From: Aquabacterium sp. A7-Y
GTDB taxonomy: Bacteria > Pseudomonadota > Gammaproteobacteria > Burkholderiales > Burkholderiaceae_C
Length of the DNA: 64,000 nt
Assembly: GCF_026153205.1 (NCBI RefSeq)
Contig: NZ_JAPFBW010000004.1
Location: 1-64,000 of the forward strand
Direction: 5' to 3'
Positions 21,901 to 27,066 of the stretch are shown piece by piece. The first letter of the stretch is position 1, and every line of letters begins with the position of its first letter. The notes under the pieces are model-generated. The model was not told where the DNA came from and searched no databases. It saw nothing but the letters and a program-made list of their open reading frames with translations. The position numbers and the translations under genes are program-made.

Positions 21901-24900
21901 ATGGGGAAACTGGGGGGCAAGGTGGCCACCTCGGCGACCGACACCGCCGGCTATATCGAATTGGGCAGCGAGGGTGTGGCGGTTGACTACAACGCCGCGA
22001 GCCAGCGCACGGTGGTCAGGAATGCCGTCAACTCCAGTTGGGAGGAGTACTTTTATACGGCCGACGGCTATTTGGCCGCCACCTGGATCACCGAGAACGA
22101 CAGGCCGCAGCGCCCGGGCTCCAGCCGCGACGTGGACCTGGGCGGGCGTGTCCTGACCTACAAGGCGTGGAATCCGGACAACACGGAATACACCCAAAGC
22201 ACCGAGTACAGCGACGACCACCGGGTCAAGTCTCAGACAGACAACAAGGGCAAGACGGAGTACTACTACTACAGCGACAACACCGACACCACCGACAGCA
22301 ACAGCAACATCGACAATGCCAGTGCGGTCTCCCGTGCCACCGCAGATGGTGCAGGCGAGTTGGCCAGGACCTTCCATACCAATTTCGAGGACAAGAGCAC
22401 CACCAATACCTACTATGCGTACGAGTACTGGGACGAGGCCAAGCAGTTCGCGATCACGAACCAGGCCTACCACCCGAAACTCAAGTCGAAGAACAGCGCC
22501 TGGGGCAAGGGTTACTCGCAGATCGAGTACGACGTCAACGGCAACGTCAAGGCGGCGATTGACGTCGAGGGTGACCGCCGCTTCAGGTATGTGACCGACG
22601 CACAGGGCCTGATTCTGCGTCGCGACGAGGTGGTGAAGAGCGGCTGGAACAACCGCATGCACCGCTACTACTACGTCAACGGCGTGCGGGTGGGCGATGT
22701 CGGCAACGACGGCCCGAGCCGGGTCAACTATGTGCAGGCGCTGGCCGAGCGTGGCCAGACCAAGCCCGACTACAAACACTGGAAGCCCATCCTCAGCGCC
22801 GACTTCGACCAGAACTACGAGCCGATCGGCGCCAACTACCCGAAGACGACGCCGTTCAGCTACACGGTGAGGAAGGGCGACACGCTGCAGACCGTCGCTG
22901 CGGCGGTGTGGGGCGACCGGGCGATGTGGTACCTGATCGCCGACGCCAACGGCCTGAACGGCACCGAGACGCTGGTGGAGGGTCAAAGGCTGACCATCCC
23001 GCCCAAGGTCGCCAACATCCACAACAACAGCGGCACCTTCCGGGTCTACGACCCGGCCGAGGCGATGGGAGACGTGAGGCCCACGCTTCCGCCCGCGCCG
23101 CCGCCGCCGGCTGGGAAGAATTGCGGCGTCCTTGGGATGATCGTGATGGTCGTCGTGGCCATCGTGGCGACGGTTTACACCGCCGGCGCAGCTGCTGGGT
23201 GGCTGGGGGCGGCTTCCACGACGACGGCAGGGACGACCGGCATGGCTGCGGTGGGCGGCGCAGCGCTGGGCGGTGGCGGCGGGCTGGTCATGGGCACGGC
23301 CGGGTTTGCGCTGGGCAGCGCGGGTGCCACCGCGGTGGCCTCGGCAGCCATCGGCGGTGCGGTCGGCGCTGTCGCCAGCCAGGCGGTGGGGATGGCGATC
23401 GGCGCGGTCGACAGCTTCTCGTGGACGAATGTCGCGATGGGGGCGATCGGCGCGGGCGTTGGGGCCGGATTGGGTGCGGCGTTCGGACCTGCCACATCGA
23501 TACAGGCAGCTGCCGGCCTGGGTGCGGCGGGCAATGCGATCACGCAGGGCGTGGCCGTGGCGACGGGCCTGCAGCAGAAGTTCGAGTGGCGCAGCGTCGC
23601 CGCCTCGGCGATCGGTTCCGGCGTGGGCTACGGCGTCGGCAAATTCATGGAGAGCCTGCCGGTGGGCGTGGCGCAGAACGACGTGGCCGGTCGCTTGTTC
23701 CGCGGCACCGTGAGTGGGCTGGCAAGCGGCGGAGTGCAGGCCCTGGTGCAGGGATATCGGCCGAACTGGGCGCTCGTTGCGGCGCAGAGTTTTGGCAATG
23801 CGTTGGGAAGTAGCCTTGCCGACGCAGCCTCTGCGCCGAAAACTCAGGGCGTGGGGCCGTGGTCCGACATCAACTACCGCAATGGCTCGGATATCCAGAG
23901 CGACCAAGCCTACGAGGCGCGGCGCGCTCAGGAGTGGATTGATACCAGCGATGCCATTCAGAACCGCCGGATGTACGAGGCCACCGCTGCCGCGGCACAA
24001 GAGAACTTCCGTGCTACCGAGCGAGCGTATCGCCAGGCAACCGACACTGGTGCAGTCATCAGGGCTGGGGACACGCTGGAGAGACTGATCGGCGGGGACA
24101 AGGAACTAATGGGCCGCTACATGCGCGGCATGGGTGTGCAGAACGCAAACATGCTTCGCGTTGGTCAGTCTATGCGTGCTGATTGGGCGATGAGCGCCGA
24201 CGAAGCGCGGGGCGAGGCCAACAGGTTCTATGCCGCTGATGCCAAGGCCAAGGCGGCAGCCGCTCAGGCGGCCTCGTTGATTGGTGCCGATGGCATGCGC
24301 ATCGGCCCGACTGTGGAGCGTGCTCGGGCGTTGGGTATCTATTCGGGAGATGCCCAGGCGGTGGCTTTGAGTCGCGACTACGAGGCGGCGCTGTCGCGCT
24401 TGCCTGGGCAATCGGTGTCATCTTGGGATGGGGTATCGCGCCTCCCGCCTGCGCAGGCCTATCTGGCGAAGGCTCGCGGTGGGCTCGATGCGGTGCGCGG
24501 CGACAACTGGCACTTCCAGGTGGCGCAAGGACTACCAGATGCTGCCGCTATAGCAGCAGGTGACTTGGCAGCAGCGAAGGTTGTTGGCTTGCTCAGCCGC
24601 GCTGCGACCCCGGTCCAAAGCTTCTTGCTGGGTGAGCGCTCGGTGGTGATGTCCGAGCTGCAGGCCGAGATGCGTGCTGGACTGCTTGCTGATTTGCGAC
24701 CGGTTACGCCTCTTGAAGGGCTATCACCCACGCCGTTGGGTTGGCCAGGCCGAGGTGGCGCAGGGCCGGTTCCGGGCACGATTGGCATCACCGACTCAAC
24801 ATCGGTAAAGGCTCTGCAGAACTATTACCCGAAGGGAGGCGGGGTTGAGTTTGTATACGATCCGACCACAAGCCGATTTGCAACTGGTAGGCCAGAGGTA

Positions 24901-25134
24901 AGCTTGTTCGATGGCTCGCCACATGAGCAATTGGCCCAGTCCATTGGTTCAGCGAGGAACAGTTCTGAGGTCGTGGGCGGAACCTTCGAGCGAGGCCCCA
25001 GGGGGGAGTTCTTCACGACCGAGAACAGTGGTCATTACGGGCAGAACTGGAACAACGATGTTCGCGCCCAGTTCCAACGGTGGCTTAGCGAACGAGTGCA
25101 GCGGCCGGTGGTTCATGAGTCGTGGAGAAGGTGA
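9928..25134 (+). CDS. Giant RHS/YD-repeat polymorphic toxin with LysM domain
   Basis: One uninterrupted frame encodes 5068 residues. The N-terminus (residues 1-70) has no signal peptide and runs into ERVYVNASTGNLVVQQQDEW. Residues about 200-4290 are dominated by YD/RHS repeats of the form YDxxGRL-x-VDAxGxVT-x-YxYDxxGN, which in known RHS and Tc proteins build a hollow beta-shell around a toxic cargo. Two non-YD blocks interrupt it: about 750-925 (jelly-roll-like) and about 2970-3575 (several beta-sandwich-like units). A LysM domain (YTVRKGDTLQTVAAAVWGD to VEGQRLTIPP) lies at about 4312-4360, then a proline-rich linker, a Gly/Ala-rich hydrophobic stretch (about 4399-4520), an Ala-rich helical region and a C-terminal tip (about 4970-5068). 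The usual RHS-core motif (YDPxxGRYxSPD type) and an obvious DPxG autoprocessing site were not seen. No VgrG, PAAR, Hcp or Tc partner gene is in the window, so the export route is unknown. A coupled probable immunity gene follows. Confidence 0.9.
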   Translation: MTAIVAGQGLGWINSSLGLLGAGGQLGLAGQGRSGERVYVNASTGNLVVQQQDEWLVGTGPDAALLRTYNSQGGSDADNGDNWRLGLSRRITGYNATDNTVRRIAEDGSEALYHWDATRNAYVSKQGAGAFDTLSWNGTAWTFTDGDTQVREVYEVTNTASREARLKSVTDLDGKSLTVGYNSAGLVNAVKTANGETVFIDYDSAAGKTSNITQLRTVKGDGTHTRVRYAYDSANRLSTVTVDLSPTDNEIVDGKTYVTIYTYVDATSRRLDTLTQSDGSKLDFDYDDSGRLKTVKEHTGGQVLSTSFDYSAPGTTRITDALGQRTELVYDKLTGRLQSLRSPAVGVVHQSPGYRYNADGKPTQAIDGQGKVTTYGYDSNGNRNYERDAAGNVIERVYGSRNELLTETRYRAPDPDGDGPQLPQQPARTRYVYDAQLRLRFVVDPDGRVSEHRYNGNGQRSSTLQHGGGLYSAAPSDLAALEAWAAGVGKAGSQRTDYSYDFRGQLASTVTYSQLDAAGVGLLNGEQSVTRYVYDPAGLLLQSIEARGDELAHRDTAWALAQRKQLGLVDSNQNGLLASALTAQQKKDLQQRHVTTYQYDGLNRLVRQTDAQGQVTLTVYNDQLRQTRVTLANGLVQLSVFDEAGRLLKQEQQDSTLAMPALGATTYQYDKLGRLVKSIDATGASRYTLYDAASRKVGEVDAEGALTEYLYDRNNRVTGVKRYANPVSPAMLEALKADPTGVSLPPERLEPGMSGWFPGSDGPATGLAFGENFRPEWTLAGEKTLWMSQTGTAAVSALISSPRLSVSAGKRYEVSAYTGAHRASVSLEVVFYNTGGQRIGSAAVPTGGTAVNNAEKSGGTQLSGYKRLWGFVTAPVDASSAEVVVRKAPTLAGQADSYVFLARPHFNEVPAARTTASQLNLRPPASSGDRMSFNLYDRSGRLARTLEADGTGAATVDYRYDGAGRLIETAARAGRVASDVFAHVVVEANGGMLDLELENHGSTTVEGHIDDRVTRHFYSDAGLLLGTLDGDGYLTEHSYDAAGRLARTRRYAAASAIDLRASGTLEELRPAANHANDTLTAYFYDAKGQLVSRFDAQSYAKTAAVHQGYLVTYRYDGDGRKTGETRYARLAAYGVNHPAAAPTVADHAQDQLTAYEYDPLGRLVREDRRDRAEPAALVTELKYDELGRLRQTTRGLGLADARVTGKRYDKQGRLTAELGGEGHKALAALGAATDAQIEAVWQKWATFHSYDKAGRRVATVTPNAAGTGDKTLYYYDGESRLTHSINALGEMTQYSYDAFGQQVRETRFSARVDPAAAGPGGLRSTIPAAVAGLTGGQDTARRVYDRRGRLTEWYDGSQRRLGSQSYNMFGEVASRTDHLRDGSAPQSLQSRYRYNRRGLLELQSQDEYGPARREMRTLYDAFGRVVQTTDARNGVVKQHYDRLGRQVGRTDALGVLRGTTYDAFSRVLTSTDALQRTSTYTYDPATRRMTLQTPEGIKQVTESNAFGERVSVSDGRTRTEYTYDRDGRLTSTRIEEQATGTLVTRTLTAYDAAGRVFETGDGRGTVTRTVYDAAGRVLTRTVDPNTLKLTTIYRYDAKGQAVWMRDANGVWTQTEYDADGRVRAVVVDPKYGPDWVSGTAPDNPAGLALRTEYAHDLGGRVLRVTEGAGSAQPQVTEYRYDVFGRRTEEVAAPGSLDLRTVYTYDENGNVTAKTDARGFVTRYAYDAENRLTWTVDASGAVRRSEYHAEGRLSRSTAYAVRVGAAQLAALSLTAGEAEVGAALAATHAGYASHAQNQVEVRVYDRDGRLTHSVDALGFVTRREYDGSNNVVKQTRYAKAVQGLFAPVVNPAGVPAELVSYAAPLAIAGGDPVPAGAYVVQDGKDQVAQSFYDAANRLVFSVDAEGGVTQHRYDGNGNVLETRRHANAMTGTAVVNGLLTVIVAADDARDQVQRSIYDRGNRQLFAIDGEYAVTQYEYDGMGRVKSATRYANRLQGVFDGQSPEVLDAGGTPKATSKSWVFRSAAGAVERDARSVNGYDRAGRLVEVRNGEDGVTSRDYDAVGRLTDQKEGVGTSAQRHTHYGYDAGGRLESETRMDGSDQGVVTRYVLDKMGNRERIVGPLGIELTETDTLWAQNTRKSLGYAELRKDLDAGKTAALLARYTTVQSFDEQGRLTRVTDAQGGVTNTQYDAFGNAVKILDPNGNAGYFYFDRRNQEVLHVDPDGGVLEKTYTAFGTVDSSTRYFHRVAVAGDNTLYVLSETKRPDIVSAAPNAGVYVLRHPELDQITRIDHDKLNRQTSITDAATYLEKIEYDRLGNKWRYTNKVGGVFTYTHYRDGRVKTETSAEKTVKLGTNGQPVLGGDAKPVMVDVVTTHDYDTRGNLRHKIEATGLYEERITEFRYDRLDRQTQQIGQSVLAYDAASRQEVTLTPTLSTQYDVHGNVVETLDARGGRTLYYYDNLGRQTARVDAAGVLTTYTYDKAGNKLSQKIHARAVQLSGGATLSAAAPPQVLTAVPPTGTAAVYVLTDSTNDRPVLYSYDRVGRQTSTRIPNIAYGQYAPPTETPIKKPGEYKSYTGDLLTQTVYDTAGKVVKQVDANHNVTRLYYDRAGRKVAQLDAAHYLVKWDYDGQGNISKETRYATALAGLTVNDSTTLEQLTNTAYLKTSADDRITIHTYDKLNRLLSETRKGVETATIGANGKPVPAKLDAVTNYAYDGLSNITRKTDATTAVTNWTFDKLGRQIKEEKPQFTDFEGASVRPTTEREYDALGNVRREIRHGKNAATETDDRVTAYDYDKNGWMIRQTDAADAVTEFRHDAAGNVTRKILKDRVNADGLKVNDITYYVYDTRNREIKNTDEASGTYRETRYNSFGEVTGRRTNGGGAKGAWHEIAEFDRAGRAWKTSAGDGIVKLHGHDRAGNLVMTLTGKTDLTNTSLKDATALTDTERTYFLYDARSKLSSTYQAAMGGKRETVSIDVNKAGQSIFVGDKSAIQIGPDKVLSGGMPNTGTPVTGSNVRITSGNVSIDQYTRFNGLHKPSGPRWYTASVVIHPWDTSSFGPGDVVVEASGWFIDSVGARVPVQLREAGDPYSPPQNPQPIGATIIPAGGSGTVNAYLGKYPPPPNEQNIDFITYKIYKKIDTGRIFLGETTIQTETWKTSDFQPDPGWSNSAEVKLPRQLKFVGQPADAYKLLVFTRAQPDGSWSGPKKVFRGPDEAFTMDSALALANAFDFIYVALTHDDVVVNRQRGSVNRATDGQDPSAVQDSGALGGNNGPGIALATGDGYLHLLDQGATSASLHVRYREKGSNGAWITLEGHRRLHQPYKEGDLPVAGWFAFKWDGFAAGKDYELDVTSLDAGDVTLKRSRLSFGRDAQGKVWVDPVPTPYDQLRDIIRFTERPDTRLVKVRYRTHGTDTYSAAIEIKATDHTGRWPWDTGFLVPNRNNSYSYDLIIEAFSDDQGKLLNNRTTATVSLGSYETVVSAQGEDIPPTLRLTLPSDQQSAVRIVMGYREKNTDSTYVALPTEAVAGEFHAILSGIPRPASGKKDYEYFYDTFDINGQQLGRTYGKFELEATAQSTARLDWVIVGPDNDPLHQIQRHFGYNAFGEASWEKDGRGNVTDFSYNTMGRLTVQQAPKTWVVYDNGYREEKRPTTRNYYDRAGRLVAVTDANENTQSQTWLAGGEGQQLTAERHAYGSKRNGYDVFGERRYALNELAVDVNDYTGRTDYIYDKMGRLVEMRNPERKAGSYGNAGATAVRAIETYRYDAAGQRIAHTNALDKTEKTYYDSLGRVTKTVSFASVQIRYDYQYVSTIVGNAGVKVGGWQKTTTNGINRTSIEHTDLFGRLTWKQDLGGHTFSYSYNGMGSVTRQTGSSRQDIVFSYYVNGYIESIWDKSTGAVTRYEYDKAGNRTLERYFYLRNPADINGPVLQNYQGAKIEYDALNRIVKIDDPQATILYDYDAVGNRRHVNSYYHDGNHGDRQVQDYWYTYDALNRFRISMGKLGGKVATSATDTAGYIELGSEGVAVDYNAASQRTVVRNAVNSSWEEYFYTADGYLAATWITENDRPQRPGSSRDVDLGGRVLTYKAWNPDNTEYTQSTEYSDDHRVKSQTDNKGKTEYYYYSDNTDTTDSNSNIDNASAVSRATADGAGELARTFHTNFEDKSTTNTYYAYEYWDEAKQFAITNQAYHPKLKSKNSAWGKGYSQIEYDVNGNVKAAIDVEGDRRFRYVTDAQGLILRRDEVVKSGWNNRMHRYYYVNGVRVGDVGNDGPSRVNYVQALAERGQTKPDYKHWKPILSADFDQNYEPIGANYPKTTPFSYTVRKGDTLQTVAAAVWGDRAMWYLIADANGLNGTETLVEGQRLTIPPKVANIHNNSGTFRVYDPAEAMGDVRPTLPPAPPPPAGKNCGVLGMIVMVVVAIVATVYTAGAAAGWLGAASTTTAGTTGMAAVGGAALGGGGGLVMGTAGFALGSAGATAVASAAIGGAVGAVASQAVGMAIGAVDSFSWTNVAMGAIGAGVGAGLGAAFGPATSIQAAAGLGAAGNAITQGVAVATGLQQKFEWRSVAASAIGSGVGYGVGKFMESLPVGVAQNDVAGRLFRGTVSGLASGGVQALVQGYRPNWALVAAQSFGNALGSSLADAASAPKTQGVGPWSDINYRNGSDIQSDQAYEARRAQEWIDTSDAIQNRRMYEATAAAAQENFRATERAYRQATDTGAVIRAGDTLERLIGGDKELMGRYMRGMGVQNANMLRVGQSMRADWAMSADEARGEANRFYAADAKAKAAAAQAASLIGADGMRIGPTVERARALGIYSGDAQAVALSRDYEAALSRLPGQSVSSWDGVSRLPPAQAYLAKARGGLDAVRGDNWHFQVAQGLPDAAAIAAGDLAAAKVVGLLSRAATPVQSFLLGERSVVMSELQAEMRAGLLADLRPVTPLEGLSPTPLGWPGRGGAGPVPGTIGITDSTSVKALQNYYPKGGGVEFVYDPTTSRFATGRPEVSLFDGSPHEQLAQSIGSARNSSEVVGGTFERGPRGEFFTTENSGHYGQNWNNDVRAQFQRWLSERVQRPVVHESWRR
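12180..12690 (+). other. Non-YD insert 1 in the RHS protein (beta-sandwich-like)
   Basis: Within the RHS frame, residues about 750-925 lack YD repeats. They read like a carbohydrate-binding-type jelly roll, with sequences such as SAGKRYEVSAYTGAHRASVS and VSLEVVFYNTGGQRIGSAAV, a pattern common in adhesins and glycan-binding modules. The domain name cannot be fixed without a profile search. Confidence 0.5.
18840..20650 (+). other. Non-YD insert 2 in the RHS protein (about 600 residues)
   Basis: Residues about 2970-3575 have no YD repeats. They contain several segments that resemble tandem immunoglobulin- or fibronectin-like strands (LHVRYREKGSNGAWITLEG, LVKVRYRTHGTDTYSAAIEI, AVRIVMGYREKNTDSTYVAL). 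Codon choice is visibly less GC-biased here than in the flanking YD repeats, suggesting separate acquisition. YD repeats resume cleanly at about 20700 (HFGYNAFGEASWEKDGRGN). Confidence 0.55.
24830..25131 (+). other. C-terminal toxin-like tip of the RHS protein
   Basis: The last about 100 residues form a compact unit: VEFVYDPTTSRFATG, then SPHEQLAQSIG, VVGGTFERGPRGEFFTTENS, GHYGQNW and a helical end with two Trp. The pattern SPHEQLA...GG...SGHYGxNW...F resembles a family of polymorphic-toxin C-termini that I tentatively recall as toxin type 43; this is not confirmed. Conserved His, Glu and Tyr could be catalytic. Base composition is lower in GC than the YD shell, as expected for exchangeable tips. 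Confidence 0.5.
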
Positions 25135-25595
25135 TGGAACTAAAAATGTTGGACCCGGCTGTTGAGGAAGGCTCTTATTGCTGGCTCATCTCCCTTGGAG
25201 GCAGCGTTATCGGTGTTCATGTCGATAACGGATGGTGCGTGCGCATCAACGATGGCAGCATCCTTGTGCTTGATGTGGAAAGCAAGTTCGTCCCCTTAGG
25301 GCCGTTGTTGGAGATGCAGCCAAGTGAGTTCTCTGCGTTCGTGCAAAAGGCCGCAGCCACAAACCCACGCTTCGCTCATCAGATAAGCGGCTTCCCTCGG
25401 GAGACGCTGTTGAAGCACATCTTCCACACCTCCTATTCGAGCTATTGGCCGGAACGGGCTCTGGCCTGGCTCGAAACGGAGCAAGCGTTATGGCCAAGGT
25501 TCCAGGGCGAGCTGCTGACGTTCTCGAAGAACAAAGTAATGTCGCAGCGCGCTCGGCAACATGCACAGAAGATGCTGCGGGCCACGAGTAGCTGA
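25134..25595 (+). CDS. Probable immunity protein for the RHS toxin tip
   Basis: A 153-residue acidic-to-neutral protein beginning MELKMLDPAVEEGSYCW. Its ATG shares one base with the RHS stop (TGATG) and is preceded by GGAGAAGG, so translation is coupled to the end of the toxin. A GTG at 25122 in the same frame is an alternative start. The sequence is rich in Trp and aromatic residues, with no signal peptide or membrane helix, as expected for a cytoplasmic inhibitor. GC is clearly lower than in neighbouring genes. I do not recognise the family. The immunity role rests on position, size and coupling. Confidence 0.65.
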   Translation: MELKMLDPAVEEGSYCWLISLGGSVIGVHVDNGWCVRINDGSILVLDVESKFVPLGPLLEMQPSEFSAFVQKAAATNPRFAHQISGFPRETLLKHIFHTSYSSYWPERALAWLETEQALWPRFQGELLTFSKNKVMSQRARQHAQKMLRATSS

Positions 25596-25643
25596 GCATT
25601 GCTGCGTGCAGCCGGGTTGAACGCGTTTAGTATTTTTCCGACA

Positions 25644-25659
25644 CTCGACGCGAGTCGAG
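25644..25659. repeat. Small perfect hairpin CTCGAC-GCGA-GTCGAG
   Basis: Six-base arms with a four-base loop just 5' of the larger 34-bp palindrome. There is no T run after it. Together with its neighbour it may end the RHS-immunity transcript or mark a recombination site. Confidence 0.5.
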
Positions 25660-25661
25660 GG

Positions 25662-25695
25662 CCGCTCAGCCGCTTGCGCGCAAGCGGCTGAGCGG
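25662..25695. repeat. Perfect 34-bp palindrome
   Basis: Two 17-base arms (CCGCTCAGCCGCTTGCG and its exact complement) meet without a spacer at 25678/25679. No T run follows, so it is not a canonical intrinsic terminator. It sits between the immunity gene and the transposase remnant. It could be a recombination site, an IS-end structure or a strong cruciform. Confidence 0.85.
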
Positions 25696-25711
25696 TCGAC
25701 GGGTCTTCTGG

Positions 25712-25740
25712 CAGATTGGGGATGCGACCCCACCAATCTG
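25712..25740. repeat. Inverted repeat upstream of the transposase remnant
   Basis: CAGATTGG at 25712-25719 is the complement of CCAATCTG at 25733-25740, with GGGG and CCCC inside the arms. It ends 15 bases before the GTG start, covering the transposase leader. It could be part of an IS end or a translational control hairpin. Confidence 0.6.
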
Positions 25741-25755
25741 ACCCAGGAGAACACC

Positions 25756-26331
25756 GTGACCGCCCAGACCCACAGTATCAAGCGGAAGCTGTCGCTTCTG
25801 CAGTTGGCCGACGAACTTGGCAACGTGGCCAAGGCTTGCAAAATCATGGGCTTCCATCGCGACACCTTCTACGAAGTCCGTCGTGCCTTCCAGACCGGCG
25901 GCGTCGCCGCCCTCGTCGAGAGCCGCCGCGGTGCTCGTGGCCCGCATCCGAACCGGGTGGCGCCGGAGATCGAGACCAAGGTTCTCGACTACTGCCTCAA
26001 GCGCCCCACACACGGGGCTCAGCGCGTGTCCAACGAGCTGCGCCTGGCCCGCGTGGAGGTCTCACCCTCGGGCGTGCGCGGCGTGTGGCTGCGCAATGAC
26101 CTGGAGACCCGGTACAAGCGCCTGATGCGTCTGGAGCGCGAGAGCCGCGACAACACGACCTTCGTGCTCACCGATGATCAGGTGAGGCTGCTGGAGCGTC
26201 ACAGCCCCGACTTCCGTTGCCGCCATGTGCACTCCAGCGCTCCCGGCGATTTGCTGAACCAGGACACCTTCTACTGGGGCACGCTCAAGGGCGTGGGAGG
26301 ACTGGGGGTCATTGAGGACTGGGGGTCTTAA
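25756..26331 (+). pseudogene. 3'-truncated IS481-type transposase
   Basis: The frame starts with GTG after an AGGAGA ribosome site. The first about 180 residues match the IS481-type layout: a helix-turn-helix (SLLQLADELGNVAKACKIMG, FHRDTFYEVRRAF), a second winged-helix region, and the junction PGDLLNQDTFYWGTLKGVG that normally leads into the DDE catalytic core. The homology stops at about 26297, and the last residues (GLGVIEDWGS) come from unrelated repeat sequence. The catalytic DDE domain is absent, so this copy cannot transpose on its own. It is the only mobility gene seen in the island. Confidence 0.85.
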
Positions 26332-26485
26332 ATCTTAAGAGCCACACCCTGCTATGCATCCGAGATGCGGGACTTCAGATTTAAGGCCCTCATGCGTGAC
26401 CCCTCATGCGCTGATGACCCTCATGCGCTTGACCCTGGCGCCGAAACATAAGGCCTGGCTCCTACCTTGACCCTGGCTCCTACTG
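26299..26485. repeat. Cluster of short direct repeats between transposase remnant and right island end
   Basis: Several short motifs recur: GGACTGGGGGTC at 26299 and 26316; CCCTCATGCG at 26387, 26401 and 26418; TTGACCCTGGC at 26429 and 26467; CCTGGCTCCTAC at 26454 and 26472. Spacings of the near-adjacent pairs are 14-18 bases. CTTAAATC near 26328 is complemented by GATTTAAG near 26378. No coding capacity was recognised here. It looks like layered remains of element ends. Confidence 0.7.
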
Positions 26486-26534
26486 ACATCGTCAAGGACG
26501 GCGACGTGCTGCACTTCCTATTCAACGTCTGAGC
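26486..26534 (+). repeat. Right direct repeat of the RHS island (duplicate of ychF 3' end)
   Basis: This is an isolated copy of the last 49 bases of ychF (9503-9551), 48/49 identical and in the same orientation, reading [14 protein letters not shown] and stop in the corresponding frame. There is no start or ribosome site in front of it, so it is not a gene. It marks the distal boundary of a 16.9-kb insertion. Confidence 0.9.
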
Positions 26535-26622
26535 GGCGTCGGCGCGTCGAGCAGAGGGATCCTCATCGGACCGCGTCGTCGCGCGCGGCCCTGGCGACAG
26601 CCGCCCGGCGCGATGTTGCGGC

Positions 26623-27066
26623 TCAGGCTGCCGGTTCCTGCGTCCAGTCGTCCAAGCTCAAGCCACCGGGAACCCGCGCGAAGGCACGATCCCTCGTGAT
26701 CAGAACGGCCGTGTCGGCCACTTGCGCAGCGGCCAAGGACAGCGCCTTCGCGTGCGCGGCGATCATCATGTCCATCGGAGCCAGGGGGACTCCGGCCGCC
26801 TCGCACGAAGCGCGGAGCCTGCCGTAGACCTCGGCGACTTCCTCGGTCCACGGAACGACCCGTACACGCGCCAGGAACTCGCGGACCCGCGTCGTGAGTC
26901 CTTGAGGATGCCCTCGCTTCGCCACTCCGTACAGAAGCTCGGCCTGCGTAACGACCGACACGGCCACGCACTGCATCGGCACGTCGACCAAGCGGCTCCT
27001 CACACTCGGGATGTCGCCCTTGATGACGTGGCTCGCCATGTTCGTGTCGAGCAGATAGGTTGTCAT
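26623..27066 (-). CDS. vapC: VapC-type PIN-domain toxin
   Basis: The 147-residue protein has the PIN-domain acidic centre: D7 in YLLDTN, E43 in TQAELLYG, D99 in [11 protein letters not shown] and D126 in LITRDRAF. VapC toxins are Mg-dependent endoribonucleases acting on tRNA or rRNA. Its ATG overlaps the antitoxin stop by four bases, giving antitoxin-first, coupled expression. The locus lies just outside the right end of the RHS island, so it appears to belong to the pre-insertion chromosome or to another accessory layer. Confidence 0.92.
   Translation of the reverse strand: MTTYLLDTNMASHVIKGDIPSVRSRLVDVPMQCVAVSVVTQAELLYGVAKRGHPQGLTTRVREFLARVRVVPWTEEVAEVYGRLRASCEAAGVPLAPMDMMIAAHAKALSLAAAQVADTAVLITRDRAFARVPGGLSLDDWTQEPAA

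Noticed and set aside
12562..24000. Further very long minus-strand frames (12562-16923, 16999-18663, 20383-24000) opposite the RHS gene
   Set aside because: They mirror the YD repeats of the plus strand and show no recognisable protein features. The repeated RHS codons avoid stops in the antisense frame.
9928..25134. CRISPR-like or tandem DNA repeats in the RHS gene
   Set aside because: The repetition is at protein level (YD repeats) with variable spacing and sequence. There are no conserved direct repeats with unique spacers.
25662..25695. Intrinsic terminator for the RHS-immunity transcript
   Set aside because: The 34-bp palindrome lacks a T run and has no loop, so it is listed as a palindrome of unknown role instead.
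26486..26534. Possible second, small ychF-like gene
   Set aside because: Only 15 codons with a stop are present, with no start or ribosome site. It is better explained as an insertion scar.
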